Shown here piece by piece: positions 15,210-23,443 of a stretch of DNA of 64,000 nucleotides. Each line of letters opens with the position of its first letter. Position 1 is the first letter of the stretch. Location of the stretch: assembly GCF_900115435.1 (NCBI RefSeq), contig NZ_FOWK01000007.1:1-64000 (forward strand), read 5' to 3'. The notes beneath the pieces were generated by a model. That model was not told where the DNA came from. It saw only the letters and a program-made list of their open reading frames with translations, and did no database searches. Source of the stretch: Prevotella sp. tf2-5 (GTDB lineage: Bacteria > Bacteroidota > Bacteroidia > Bacteroidales > Bacteroidaceae). The translations under genes and the position numbers were made by a program.

Positions 15210-16166
15210 CTATTTTTCTCCAACAATCAAGAGACAACGCCCCAAACCACGATTAACGACCTTACTGGTGATATTATAGGGGGCATTTCTCAAATAATTA
15301 CGCAACTGACGAGCAAAAGCGTCTGCATCCATCGCCATTCCATTTGGACGATAAATCGGTATTCTAACTTGATCGAAGAGTAAATAGTTCTCCGTACCAT
15401 CACTCTTGCTGTAACGATGCTCTACTGTATTATCATGCATCCACTCATCAATTACCTCTGCCAATTCCTTTCCACTATATTCTGTCTCAAAATCAAGGTC
15501 TTGACCATTGTCTGGGATCTGTAACTCTATCACCACTTCCCGACCTTTCTCCAATAAATCATCGAAGTGTTCTCGCAACTGGGTGGTAAAGGGGTCCATA
15601 TGATTCTGAACCGCTTCCTCTATCAATACAGGTATCTCTGCGGAGAAAGAAGGGGCACCAGTACCCTCAGCGCCAGCCACTTGCTTATTGCTATAAGCAT
15701 CCAGTCCACGAAGGTTATAGGTGATGGAGCGTTTGGGGCCATTGATGTTCACTCCCCAGTCAACTTCAATGATAATGTCTGCTCGGGCAGTGCGACGGAG
15801 ACGATCGACGGGACTCTCTGCCAAGCCCGCACCAGAAGTCTTAGTACGTAACACACTATTCTCCTGACTGGTACGTTCAATAGACTTCAATGTTTGCGAC
15901 ATGTCCTGTAAAGGGAATCCTCGTTCTGCCATGAGGGTATTGATTTTACCTATCACCGCCATCAATTCGCGACTTGTCTGCATGGCACGCTTATAATCCG
16001 GGTAGGTCACAACCTCACCCATCACTTCCATTGACTCCATGCATCCGTTCTCAGAGCACCACACATCACTGGGCACAACCATCAACTTTGGCAGTTTTGC
16101 CTGTCCCATCATAGTGATGGTAAAACTCAGCAGTGCCATCACTGTATATATCTTCCTCTTCATCAT
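15210..16166 (-). CDS. DUF6175 family exported protein, third gene of the operon
   Basis: A 318-residue protein with a signal peptide ending around MMGQ. The segments LPKLMVVPSDVWCSENGCM, VTYPDYKRAMQTSRELMAVI and ESPVDRLRRTARADIIIEVD match the DUF6175 family as I recall it. That family has a CsgG/TolB-like N-terminus and unknown function. Two cysteines (WCSENGC) are well placed for a disulfide in the periplasm. The C-terminus (FARQLRNYLRNAPYNITSKV) is likely a second small domain. It is the most recognisable member of the operon and could serve as an anchor for finding the cluster in other genomes. Confidence 0.75.
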   Translation of the reverse strand: MMKRKIYTVMALLSFTITMMGQAKLPKLMVVPSDVWCSENGCMESMEVMGEVVTYPDYKRAMQTSRELMAVIGKINTLMAERGFPLQDMSQTLKSIERTSQENSVLRTKTSGAGLAESPVDRLRRTARADIIIEVDWGVNINGPKRSITYNLRGLDAYSNKQVAGAEGTGAPSFSAEIPVLIEEAVQNHMDPFTTQLREHFDDLLEKGREVVIELQIPDNGQDLDFETEYSGKELAEVIDEWMHDNTVEHRYSKSDGTENYLLFDQVRIPIYRPNGMAMDADAFARQLRNYLRNAPYNITSKVVNRGLGRCLLIVGEK

Positions 16167-16178
16167 TTTCTATTCTTT

Positions 16179-16661
16179 TTATGGTGTCTGTGATATAATC
16201 TTATCTTTTATCAGATGTTCACGGAGTTTAGGGCAAAGGACACGGACAGTAACACTCCATCGGGTTCCGAGATCACTTTTAACACTCTCACGTGACTTCT
16301 TCTTATTCTCATCTTTCAAGGATACGAAACTCTTGTACTTTCCTCCATCAGCGAAGAACTTGTTGAAATAGGCAGCATGACGCTCACGGGCATTGACCTC
16401 CATAATCATGGGACGCAGATTACAACCGTCCATGCCTTCCTTTATTCCTTTAAAGAGGACATCCCTCACAGCATTCTTCATCGCCTGTTCTACTGCATCT
16501 TTCCTCTTCTTGCCAAAGCCCCAGGCACGTAATGTCTGTGACCCGTCTTCCTCAACACCAAGGCATTGAGTCTCAAACCCGACACGGGCTGAATTGCCCA
16601 CTTGTGCCTGAACACCTAAGGACAGCAGTGCGAACGTAATAATAATAATCTGTTTCCTCAT
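16179..16661 (-). CDS. Small exported protein, second gene of the operon, paralogue of the first
   Basis: A 160-residue protein with signal peptide MRKQIIIITFALLSLGVQAQ. After it comes a domain with RAWGFGKKRKDAVEQAMKNA then VRDVLFKGI, the same helix and VLFKG/VLFRG turn as in the adjacent gene 16674-17162. The two are diverged paralogues or share a fold (LPP20/FlgT-N-like is possible). It ends in a basic tail. Twelve bases separate it from the first gene and twelve from the third. Function unknown; an envelope location is inferred from the signal peptide. Confidence 0.7.
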   Translation of the reverse strand: MRKQIIIITFALLSLGVQAQVGNSARVGFETQCLGVEEDGSQTLRAWGFGKKRKDAVEQAMKNAVRDVLFKGIKEGMDGCNLRPMIMEVNARERHAAYFNKFFADGGKYKSFVSLKDENKKKSRESVKSDLGTRWSVTVRVLCPKLREHLIKDKIISQTP

Positions 16662-16673
16662 ATCATCCAGACT

Positions 16674-17162
16674 TTAAAATCCACTACTTAGTTTCTTTAC
16701 CACACCAGCTTTCTCCAAGTCTTTGCGTAATTGCGACTTTGACACATTCACAATACCTGTTACCACGTATTGCTTACCCTGCTTGACTGTTTGCAAAGAA
16801 CCTTCCACTATAGTACAATAGGACTCACAACCTCCACCACTTTGGAAGAATGGCTGGAAGAAATCACTGTATTGCTGTTCTACAATAGCACTCCCTGCTA
16901 ATGGTGGTTGCGATACGCACCCTTGACCACCACTATAACCTCGGAATAACACGCCATGAACAGCACAGCGTTTCAAAATGTCATCACCTATTTCTTTCTT
17001 ATTATCCACTACAGCCTTTACTTTGACTAATGAATAACCTTGAGTCCCAGAACCAGCACAACTAATCTCATAGTTCAAAGGGGTGTCTTTCTTCTTGGCA
17101 TCCACTGTGGAAACCGAACAGAGAAGGAGCACGATTAAACATATCCAATAGTTTGTTTTCAT
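16674..17162 (-). CDS. Small exported protein, first gene of the operon
   Basis: A 162-residue protein with signal peptide MKTNYWICLIVLLLCSVSTV (cut near DAKK). The core GSGTQGYSLVKVKAVVDNKK is followed by KRCAVHGVLFRGYSGGQGC and YSDFFQPFFQSGGGCESYC; the spacing matches the paralogue at 16179-16661, including the F-x-x-F-F segment. Five cysteines after the signal peptide suggest disulfides. A promoter (TATCTTTG read leftward, near 17205) lies ahead of it, divergent from the histidine kinase gene 236 bases away. All six operon products downstream are exported. Confidence 0.7.
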   Translation of the reverse strand: MKTNYWICLIVLLLCSVSTVDAKKKDTPLNYEISCAGSGTQGYSLVKVKAVVDNKKEIGDDILKRCAVHGVLFRGYSGGQGCVSQPPLAGSAIVEQQYSDFFQPFFQSGGGCESYCTIVEGSLQTVKQGKQYVVTGIVNVSKSQLRKDLEKAGVVKKLSSGF

Positions 17163-17340
17163 TATATCTTATTTTACGTTAACAATTACATTAGGTTTTG
17201 GCAAAGATAACGTTTTTTCGTCTTTCCTACAAACAGAGATTATCAACGAATTCCGCTAAAAGGGAGATTTGTTCGTTAAGCCGCCAAAAAATCAAGACAA
17301 GGGGGATAAAATTCTCACAGGGATGTCAGTATAATTAAAA

Positions 17341-17378
17341 GGAATAATATCATTATTCCATTTATTTTCGTATCTTTG
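17341..17378 (+). promoter_or_regulatory. Histidine kinase promoter with a perfect palindrome
   Basis: GGAATAATATCATTATTCC at 17341-17359 is a perfect 8-3-8 palindrome lying in the -33 region of a promoter whose -7 box TATCTTTG is at 17371-17378. A repressor or activator bound here would control the kinase-regulator pair. The rest of the 236-base divergent gap holds the operon promoter on the other strand. Confidence 0.65.
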
Positions 17379-17398
17379 CAAAAACAAACGCCAAAGAA

Positions 17399-19324
17399 AT
17401 GAAAGGTTTTTCGCACTGGATAGGAATAATTGCGACTGTCTTGGGATTCATCGCCTGCCAGCATAACGGAAGTTTTATGTCCCATCAGGAACTTGCCGAC
17501 AAGGACAGCGACTCTATTTATATAGAACTGTCTATACGTAACAACAAATTCTATGAGGCGTATGCTGTCGACTCCTTTGTCCAAACGACGGAACGCATAC
17601 ACCAGTATCTGCTTCGTAACGAAAAACGGATGTCCAGGGACTTGCAACTGCTACGTGCCCAGTGGATGATGGCACGTGGTGTCTATTATGGTGCTTTGTT
17701 AGGAAGAATTGATTCTGCTCTCGTCTATACAGAAAAGGCTGTCCAACTGATGGAACAGGAGAGGATGAACCCTGACCTGAGAGTCGTCGGCATGACGAAC
17801 AAAGCGGATTTCTATCGTCAGATGGGGAAACTGGACCTCAGTGCGGATGGTTATATGCAGGCATTAGCTGTCGCAGACTCTTTCCAGACAACCATCGACA
17901 GCAAGATAGCCATTAATCTGGGTATCAGTACTGTCTTTACCGCCATGGCGGATTTTGGTAATAGCAAGAAATGGTTTAAGCGTTGTGAGCAGCTTCTGCC
18001 ACAGATGAAGAAGGCTGACCAGTTTATCTATTACAATAATCTGGGCAATGACCACTATCTGCAAGAGCAGTATAAGGAGGCGCTGCCCTGCTTTGAGAAA
18101 GCGGCATCACTGGTGAAAGACGACCCAGACAAGACTTGGGACTACTACACTGCACGTGCTAATATCGCAGAGATCCTCATTAGTCTGAAAGATGCCAATG
18201 CAGCCAGACCTATCGTAGAAGAGGTAGACTCCTTCTATCGGAAGGTGAACTTCCCTATGCTGCTTTACTATATCGGAACTTCAAAGATTGAGTTGGCACT
18301 GCTGGAAGGAAGGACAGCAGACGCCATCCGTATCATACAACAAGAGAACACCCCTGAGGAAATGATACCTGCCGCCAAGGTCATGCGGCTGAAAGCTGTA
18401 GAGCAAGTGTGGCAGAAGACAGGCAATTATACTAATGCCTACAAAACACACCAAGAGCTGCATGCGTTGAACGACTCTATCCAAACGGCAAACGTAAAGA
18501 TGCAGATGAGTACACGACTTTTGGAGTATGAGCATGATAAGCAACTCATGGAACAAAGGCAGGAGATAGAACATGGTAAGATGACAAATCGGTTAGCATG
18601 GGTTTTGTTTGTCACGGCTCTGCTGGCTGCCATCTTGCTTTTCGTCCTTTATCTGATGCATCGCAGGAAGGGACGCATGCAGGCTCTTGAATTCAAACAA
18701 CAACTTATCGAGACACGATTGCGAAACACCCGAAACCGACTGTCCCCTCACTTTATCTATAATGCCTTGAACCATGAGATGCTTGCGCAGATGGACGGCA
18801 AAACGGTAAACTTTGAAACATTGACACAACTTCTCCGCAGAGGTGTCGACATGGCAGACACGCTAGAGACCACATTAGAGGAAGAACTTGCTTTCGTCGA
18901 CTACTATGTCTCTATTGAAGGGCAACAGATGGGCGATGATTTCCATTATGAGAAACTGATAGATGAGGGCATCGACATGTCGAATGTAAAACTTCCTGCT
19001 ATGACCATTCAGATTTTTGTGGAGAATGCCATCAAACACGGATTACGATCTATCAAGCCACAAGAAGGAAAGGAACGACGGCTTTACATTCATGTCAGCA
19101 GGAAAGAGAATGCTACTTTTGTAGAAGTTCTTGACAACGGTAACGGACTGAAATACAACATAAGTAACAGCAGGAAAACTGGAATGAAGGTTGTTCAACA
19201 GACCATCCAACTGCTCAACGAGAAGAATCATATGCCCATCACTTTCGGAATAGGAAATTATCAACATGGTGAGACGAGGGGATGTCGTTCATGGATTCTC
19301 CTGCCCGATGAATATCAATTCTAA
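17399..19324 (+). CDS. TPR-containing LytS-type sensor histidine kinase
   Basis: A 641-residue membrane kinase. The N-terminus is a signal or lipoprotein-like sequence (GFIAC). Residues ~40-390 are TPR repeats (for example LDLSADGYMQALAVADSF), presumably periplasmic. A membrane segment at ~397-420 is followed by basic residues. The kinase H-box is SPHFIYNALN at ~448-457, the His_kinase (PF06580) type, with the ATPase N-box IFVENAIKHGLR at ~540. This class phosphorylates LytTR regulators, and one starts 11 bases downstream. It is divergent from the exported-protein operon, which it may sense or control. Confidence 0.85.
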   Translation: MKGFSHWIGIIATVLGFIACQHNGSFMSHQELADKDSDSIYIELSIRNNKFYEAYAVDSFVQTTERIHQYLLRNEKRMSRDLQLLRAQWMMARGVYYGALLGRIDSALVYTEKAVQLMEQERMNPDLRVVGMTNKADFYRQMGKLDLSADGYMQALAVADSFQTTIDSKIAINLGISTVFTAMADFGNSKKWFKRCEQLLPQMKKADQFIYYNNLGNDHYLQEQYKEALPCFEKAASLVKDDPDKTWDYYTARANIAEILISLKDANAARPIVEEVDSFYRKVNFPMLLYYIGTSKIELALLEGRTADAIRIIQQENTPEEMIPAAKVMRLKAVEQVWQKTGNYTNAYKTHQELHALNDSIQTANVKMQMSTRLLEYEHDKQLMEQRQEIEHGKMTNRLAWVLFVTALLAAILLFVLYLMHRRKGRMQALEFKQQLIETRLRNTRNRLSPHFIYNALNHEMLAQMDGKTVNFETLTQLLRRGVDMADTLETTLEEELAFVDYYVSIEGQQMGDDFHYEKLIDEGIDMSNVKLPAMTIQIFVENAIKHGLRSIKPQEGKERRLYIHVSRKENATFVEVLDNGNGLKYNISNSRKTGMKVVQQTIQLLNEKNHMPITFGIGNYQHGETRGCRSWILLPDEYQF

Positions 19325-19335
19325 ACGATACGGTT

Positions 19336-20094
19336 ATGAACAAACAAAAACTGACTAGTGCCTATATCGTTGATGACAACCAAGAGGCTGTCGAGGTACT
19401 GGTACGCATGTTGGAGAAAAACTACTCCGTAGAGGTCGTTGGTACAGCCAATGACGCAGAGTCTGCCGCTAAAGGTATTATCGACAAAGAGCCAGACATC
19501 ATCTTCCTTGACGTAGAACTTCCTAACATGTCCGGACTAGAATTCTGTAGTCTCATCCGCAGTGACATCAAACCAGAAACAAAGGTCGTCTTTTATACTG
19601 GTCATGACAAATACATGCTTGAGGCTATCCGCCGAGAGGCTTTCGACTACCTCCTGAAACCTGCCTCTGAACAAGATTTGGGACAAATCATGACACGCTA
19701 TTACGAGAACAAGTTAGCGAGTGTCCCCCAAATAATACCCCATGAGAATCTACATCTTCCCATCATTCTGGTAGTGAATTCCTTAAATGAACACTTGACT
19801 TTGCAACTGGAGAACATCGCATTCTTCCGTTATAATCAAGATCGCAAACTATGGGAAGTCGTATGCACCGATAACTCTTGCTATATTTTACGCCACAGGA
19901 CTACTTCTGACTTAATCCTCAACTACTCTACAGACTTCGTCCAAATTCACAAACGTTATATTGTGAATATCAATCACATCAAAATGATACAAGACTCTAC
20001 CTGTATCCTAACAGAACCCCTTGAGGGAAATAGAGAACTTAAAATCAGCAAAAACTATCGCGCAAGCTTAATGGCAGCTTTTTATTCTTTGTAG
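19336..20094 (+). CDS. LytTR-family response regulator
   Basis: A 252-residue regulator. The receiver domain has the acidic pair at VDDN, the phosphoacceptor Asp at ~59 in FLDVELPNMSG, the Thr in YTGHD and Lys in LLKPAS. The C-terminal half is a LytTR DNA-binding domain (IAFFRYNQDRKLWEVV, QIHKRYIVNINHIKMI). LytTR proteins bind paired short direct repeats in promoters. It forms an operon with the kinase 11 bases upstream. No obvious paired 9-bp LytTR site is visible by eye in front of the exported-protein operon, so the target is inferred from position only. Confidence 0.85.
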   Translation: MNKQKLTSAYIVDDNQEAVEVLVRMLEKNYSVEVVGTANDAESAAKGIIDKEPDIIFLDVELPNMSGLEFCSLIRSDIKPETKVVFYTGHDKYMLEAIRREAFDYLLKPASEQDLGQIMTRYYENKLASVPQIIPHENLHLPIILVVNSLNEHLTLQLENIAFFRYNQDRKLWEVVCTDNSCYILRHRTTSDLILNYSTDFVQIHKRYIVNINHIKMIQDSTCILTEPLEGNRELKISKNYRASLMAAFYSL

Positions 20095-20160
20095 AGAATG
20101 GATTATTAAGTATTTTTTCGTTCCTTTGTTGCGACAAAAGACGAAAGATTATGCAAGAGA

Positions 20161-20233
20161 CCCAAGAAACAGCTCAGCGACATGCCCCGCCGCTACTGGA
20201 AATACATGACGGAGAAGCAATAATCATTACAAT
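20161..20233 (+). repeat. Direct repeat 3: copy of the TIGR03915 gene end
   Basis: 73 bases match 9933-10005 with 2 differences, here separated from the parent gene by about 10.2 kb. Upstream is a promoter-like TTTTTTCGTTCCTTTG. An ATG at 20151 happens to open a 48-codon frame running through the repeat in another frame (to 20297); I regard it as fortuitous. Downstream at 20271-20285 is ATTCCAATGCCTGGA, shared with direct repeat 2. Confidence 0.85.
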
Positions 20234-20370
20234 GCCCGTTATCATTGTCACCAATACCTTCTATACCCCTATTCCAATGCCTGGAATACCCCTATAACAG
20301 ATACTGGAATCAAGCGTGGGAGATACTGCAAGCAGGCATCGCAGGCATCGGAATCAATAACCCCACTTTT

Positions 20371-20715
20371 GCGTGACAGTGACAGTTGTGACAGTAATCT
20401 TTGGTTGGTTTTTAACAGTTTAACAGTTAGCGAAAAAATCACAGATCACAGATCACAGTTTTTATTTTGAGATTGACCGAATCTATATCAAATATCAAAT
20501 ATCAGTTTAGTAAAAATAAAACACACAAAAAACCGTATATTTTATGTATATATATTATTATATATATAATATATATATTATATATATAATAAATTTGATA
20601 TCACATTTTTTCAATTTTAATTAACTGATATTTGATATTTGATATAACCCTTTGTTAACTGTGATTTGTGATCTGTGATTTTTTCACTAACTGTCATCTG
20701 TCACAACTGTCACGC
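20371..20715. repeat. Large gene-free inverted repeat made of triplet 7-mers
   Basis: The left arm (20371-~20515) and right arm (~20601-20715) are inverted copies with gaps: both run GCGTGACAGT..., then AAAAAATCACAGATCACA, then TATATCAAATATCAAATATC. Each arm has three tandem 7-mers of TCACAGA type and three of TATCAAA type, plus TGACAG boxes. The centre (~20535-20592) is almost pure TA and itself palindromic. No reading frame of note occurs from 20095 to 20918. The design, paired arms with iterated TGTGAT-like boxes, recalls the ends of the 1998-4745 unit although the sequences differ. Confidence 0.85.
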
Positions 20716-20821
20716 TTTATCCCTACCATCGGTTGAATACTTGTATAATACCAACTGTTAACTGTTTATGACATTGCGTCAGCTACATAAATCGTTGGAT
20801 GTCGTTTTTTTTCGCCTTTTG

Positions 20822-20857
20822 ATGCACGCATTTGGGCTCAAACCCAAATGCGTGCAT
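20822..20857 (+). repeat. 15-bp palindrome upstream of the AraC-type gene
   Basis: ATGCACGCATTTGGG (20822-20836), 6-base loop, then its exact complement (20843-20857). The right half, CCCAAATGCGTGCAT, recurs exactly at 21257-21271 after the AraC-type gene. It lies about 60 bases before that gene's start and could be a terminator for nothing upstream, an operator, or a cassette boundary. Confidence 0.85.
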
Positions 20858-20918
20858 GTGTTTTCATTCAAATGTATTCTTTTTAGCATACCTTTGCACC
20901 ATGAAACTATAAATCAAC

Positions 20919-21254
20919 ATGAGCAAAGAACTCTTTAAGAGAATTGATTCTGTAATACGAAATGAACGACTCTATTCCAATGTGAACCTGATGCGTGAAG
21001 ACGTGATGAGGCGTTTCGGCATTAGTCGTCATCGTCTGAATGACCTTCTGAACCAGCATGCTGGTGGATTGTCATTTCCTCAGTACATTAATGATATCCG
21101 TGTCAAGGAGGCTTACGAGCTGATAACCCATCACCCAGAAATGTCAATTACAGAAATTGCCTTTGAAGTAGGCTTCACACCTCCTAATTTGCGTGATCAG
21201 TTCAAGCGTCATTATGGCATGACACCTACGAAATATCGCACGCATTTGGTATAA
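20919..21254 (+). CDS. Stand-alone AraC-type DNA-binding protein
   Basis: A 111-residue protein that is almost only an AraC/XylS helix-turn-helix domain (EMSITEIAFEVGFTPPNLRD, then FKRHYGMTPTKYR). It lacks sensor, membrane and signal parts. It is about half identical by eye to the C-terminal domain of the membrane regulator at 21690-23429, including FPQYINDIRVKEA versus FPQYINNIRMEEA, so it probably arose by duplication of that domain. It may compete for the same sites. A TACCTTTG -7 box lies at 20888-20895. Palindromes flank it on both sides, and its last codons lie in the stem of the downstream one. Confidence 0.8.
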   Translation: MSKELFKRIDSVIRNERLYSNVNLMREDVMRRFGISRHRLNDLLNQHAGGLSFPQYINDIRVKEAYELITHHPEMSITEIAFEVGFTPPNLRDQFKRHYGMTPTKYRTHLV

Positions 21255-21280
21255 AGCCCAAATGCGTGCATCATTTTTTT
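21238..21280 (+). terminator. Terminator overlapping the end of the AraC-type gene
   Basis: GCACGCATTTGG (21238-21249) pairs with 21258-21269 over 12 bp; the stop codon sits in the 8-base loop and eight T follow at 21273-21280. The 3' half is identical over 15 bases to the palindrome at 20843-20857 upstream of the gene. Confidence 0.75.
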
Positions 21281-21319
21281 TGGTAGAATAGATGTTTTTG
21301 CGTATTTTTGCATTCGGTT

Positions 21320-21664
21320 ATGAATGAAATCGTTTATATACCAAATCAAAACGAGACGGTAATCGCGTTTGTGAAGCGTGTGGTTGCAGAACAATCCGAC
21401 AGAGAACTGCTGCGCATTGTAGTGCAGCTGGTGGAGATAGCCCTGGGGGAGCTGCAAGGTCGTCCTTGTAAAGTCAGTGTGACAACCTCAAAGCAACGTT
21501 TTACCTTGACGCTCCGTCATGGCGGTAAACCTATCGATAACCGTATGATATGGTTGATGGATGATCATATTGACCGTGCAAAATATCAATCTGACGGTGA
21601 CGACTGGGTGCTGACCCTCCGTCGTGACATTCCGTCGTTTTACATTTCCCGTGAGGAAGATTAA
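21320..21664 (+). CDS. Small protein of unknown function
   Basis: A 114-residue cytoplasmic protein, read from ATG 21320 because a TATTTTTGC promoter element covers the possible upstream TTG start. The N-terminal half is helical (ETVIAFVKRVVAEQSDRELL) and the rest is beta-rich (RFTLTLRHGGKPIDNRMIWL). I recognise no family. It has its own promoter, follows the AraC-type gene after a terminator, and lies 25 bases before the TPR-AraC membrane regulator, so it is probably co-transcribed with that gene and might be its partner. Confidence 0.65.
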   Translation: MNEIVYIPNQNETVIAFVKRVVAEQSDRELLRIVVQLVEIALGELQGRPCKVSVTTSKQRFTLTLRHGGKPIDNRMIWLMDDHIDRAKYQSDGDDWVLTLRRDIPSFYISREED

Positions 21665-21689
21665 GAAACTAAGACTATTGTATTAAAGT

Positions 21690-23429
21690 ATGAGAAATGT
21701 CCTTCAAGTCCTGCTGTTTGTTTCTATGATGGCTTTCGCCAGTTGTGGTAGAAATAATTCAGCAAGACATATTCCGAATTTGGGTGATACACCTTATCAG
21801 GAGGACTCCGTATTGGTGGCTTATGGCTATCATCCGAATCGTGCACTCGTGATGCTTGACTCAGCCTTGTTGCTTGGCAACATCAATGAATACCGTGCCC
21901 AGTTTATCCGTGCCAAGATTTATAGCAAGTCGCTCCTCAAGCAGCGGCAGGATTCTGCCATCCAAATCTGCGAGCAGCTGCTGAAGCATGATTCCGTGAT
22001 TAATACACTCCATGAGCAGGAGAACATTCTCGACCTGCTGATGATCACCAGTCGTACCAAGACCGACTTTGAAGGCTATGTGAAGTGGGCGACGCAAAAG
22101 GTCGAGGTCTGTCGTCTGCTGGGAGAAGATACGGAAGAATGGCGTACGGAGGCAGAGATCGGTATGGTGATGGCTCACCTGGGACAGCCAGAGGAAGGCA
22201 TGTCGAAAATCGACGAGGCGATCCGTCAGCTGGATGCACCCGGCAGTATCGACCGCATGGATGCCTTCATCATTGCCGTGAAACGTAAGATTACTGTATT
22301 GAATGATCAGGGGCGTCATGCTGAGGTCATACCCTTGGCACAGCGTATCCTTGACCGGCTTGATCATTACGAGCAGCATGCCAAGGACTATGCCGAAGAC
22401 AGCTATCGCTTGTCGTGGAGTGACAAGCCAGCCGACCGCGACCGCTATATTGACTTCAGCCGTGCCCAAGCAAACGGTTTCCTGGCTGGTGCCTATGCCA
22501 TGACGGGTGATGCCACCCATGCCCGTGAATATCTCGCTCGCTTCGACCAAAGTGGTTATGGTCATTCATTCAGTGCTCGTAGGATGATTATTCCAACGCA
22601 GATGGCGCTAGGTATGTATGACGAGGCGATGGCCACCTGTGATGAGATGGTGTATCGTATGGGCAATGATACCGTTAATGACGACTATGCCGTGATCCTG
22701 CGCGACCGAGCTATCGTTGCCCGTGCCAAAGGGCATCTCGTAGAGGCCTACAATCTGATGAACCGTCATGCCAATCTGGCTAAGGTGCTCAGTGACAGTC
22801 TGCATGCCAGTGAGGCCCACAACTATGCCGCCCGCTATCATGCCAAGGAGCAGGAACTGAAGATTCAGGAGGCTGAGACGGCCAGTCGCATTAAATCAAT
22901 CATCATCGGTGTTATCATATTGTTGTTAATCATTGCTGGTGTCGTCTCGTTCTACTATCGTCGTCAGCGCCAGATTATCAGCGAGAAGAACCGTGCCTTA
23001 GTTCGTATGATCAATGGCACGCCACTGCCGGTGCTTGCTGATGAAACGGAAGAAACAGAAGAACCTGATGAGGCTGGTGAGTCAGAGGTGCCAGAGACTA
23101 ACTCTGCTCTTTTTGAAACGATTGATACTGCCATCCGCACAGAGCAGCTCTATGCTAATGTCTCGCTTCAGCGTCAGGACATCTGTACGCGTTTTTGTAT
23201 CACCCGTCATACGCTCAACAGCCTTTTGGCTCAGTATGCTGGCAGTTCCTCATTCCCGCAGTACATCAATAATATCCGTATGGAGGAGGCACTTCCTCTG
23301 CTACGTGATAACCCCTCGATGACCATCGCTGCCATCGCCGCTGCTGTGGGCTTCACACCAGCCAACTTCCGTGAACAGTTTAAGCGTCAGTACGGAGTCA
23401 CCCCGCAGGAATACCGCCAGAGTTTGTAG
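21690..23429 (+). CDS. Membrane-bound TPR regulator with C-terminal AraC-type domain
   Basis: A 579-residue protein with a lipoprotein-like signal (FASCGRN), TPR-type helices over ~40-390, a membrane segment at ~403-423 (IIIGVIILLLIIAGVVSFYY) followed by RRQR, an acidic linker (DETEETEEPDEAGESE), and an AraC helix-turn-helix at ~470-575 (MTIAAIAAAVGFTPANFREQ). This resembles one-protein membrane regulators of Bacteroidota in which outside TPRs signal to an inside DNA-binding domain without a kinase. The ligand is unknown. The stop is 14 bases before the S66-like gene, so they may form an operon. Confidence 0.8.
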   Translation: MRNVLQVLLFVSMMAFASCGRNNSARHIPNLGDTPYQEDSVLVAYGYHPNRALVMLDSALLLGNINEYRAQFIRAKIYSKSLLKQRQDSAIQICEQLLKHDSVINTLHEQENILDLLMITSRTKTDFEGYVKWATQKVEVCRLLGEDTEEWRTEAEIGMVMAHLGQPEEGMSKIDEAIRQLDAPGSIDRMDAFIIAVKRKITVLNDQGRHAEVIPLAQRILDRLDHYEQHAKDYAEDSYRLSWSDKPADRDRYIDFSRAQANGFLAGAYAMTGDATHAREYLARFDQSGYGHSFSARRMIIPTQMALGMYDEAMATCDEMVYRMGNDTVNDDYAVILRDRAIVARAKGHLVEAYNLMNRHANLAKVLSDSLHASEAHNYAARYHAKEQELKIQEAETASRIKSIIIGVIILLLIIAGVVSFYYRRQRQIISEKNRALVRMINGTPLPVLADETEETEEPDEAGESEVPETNSALFETIDTAIRTEQLYANVSLQRQDICTRFCITRHTLNSLLAQYAGSSSFPQYINNIRMEEALPLLRDNPSMTIAAIAAAVGFTPANFREQFKRQYGVTPQEYRQSL

Positions 23430-23443
23430 CCCTTCTGGTCAAA

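Noticed and set aside
20151..20297. 48-codon reading frame through direct repeat 3 after a promoter-like sequence
   Set aside because: It reads the duplicated gene end in a different frame and has no protein-like pattern; probably chance.
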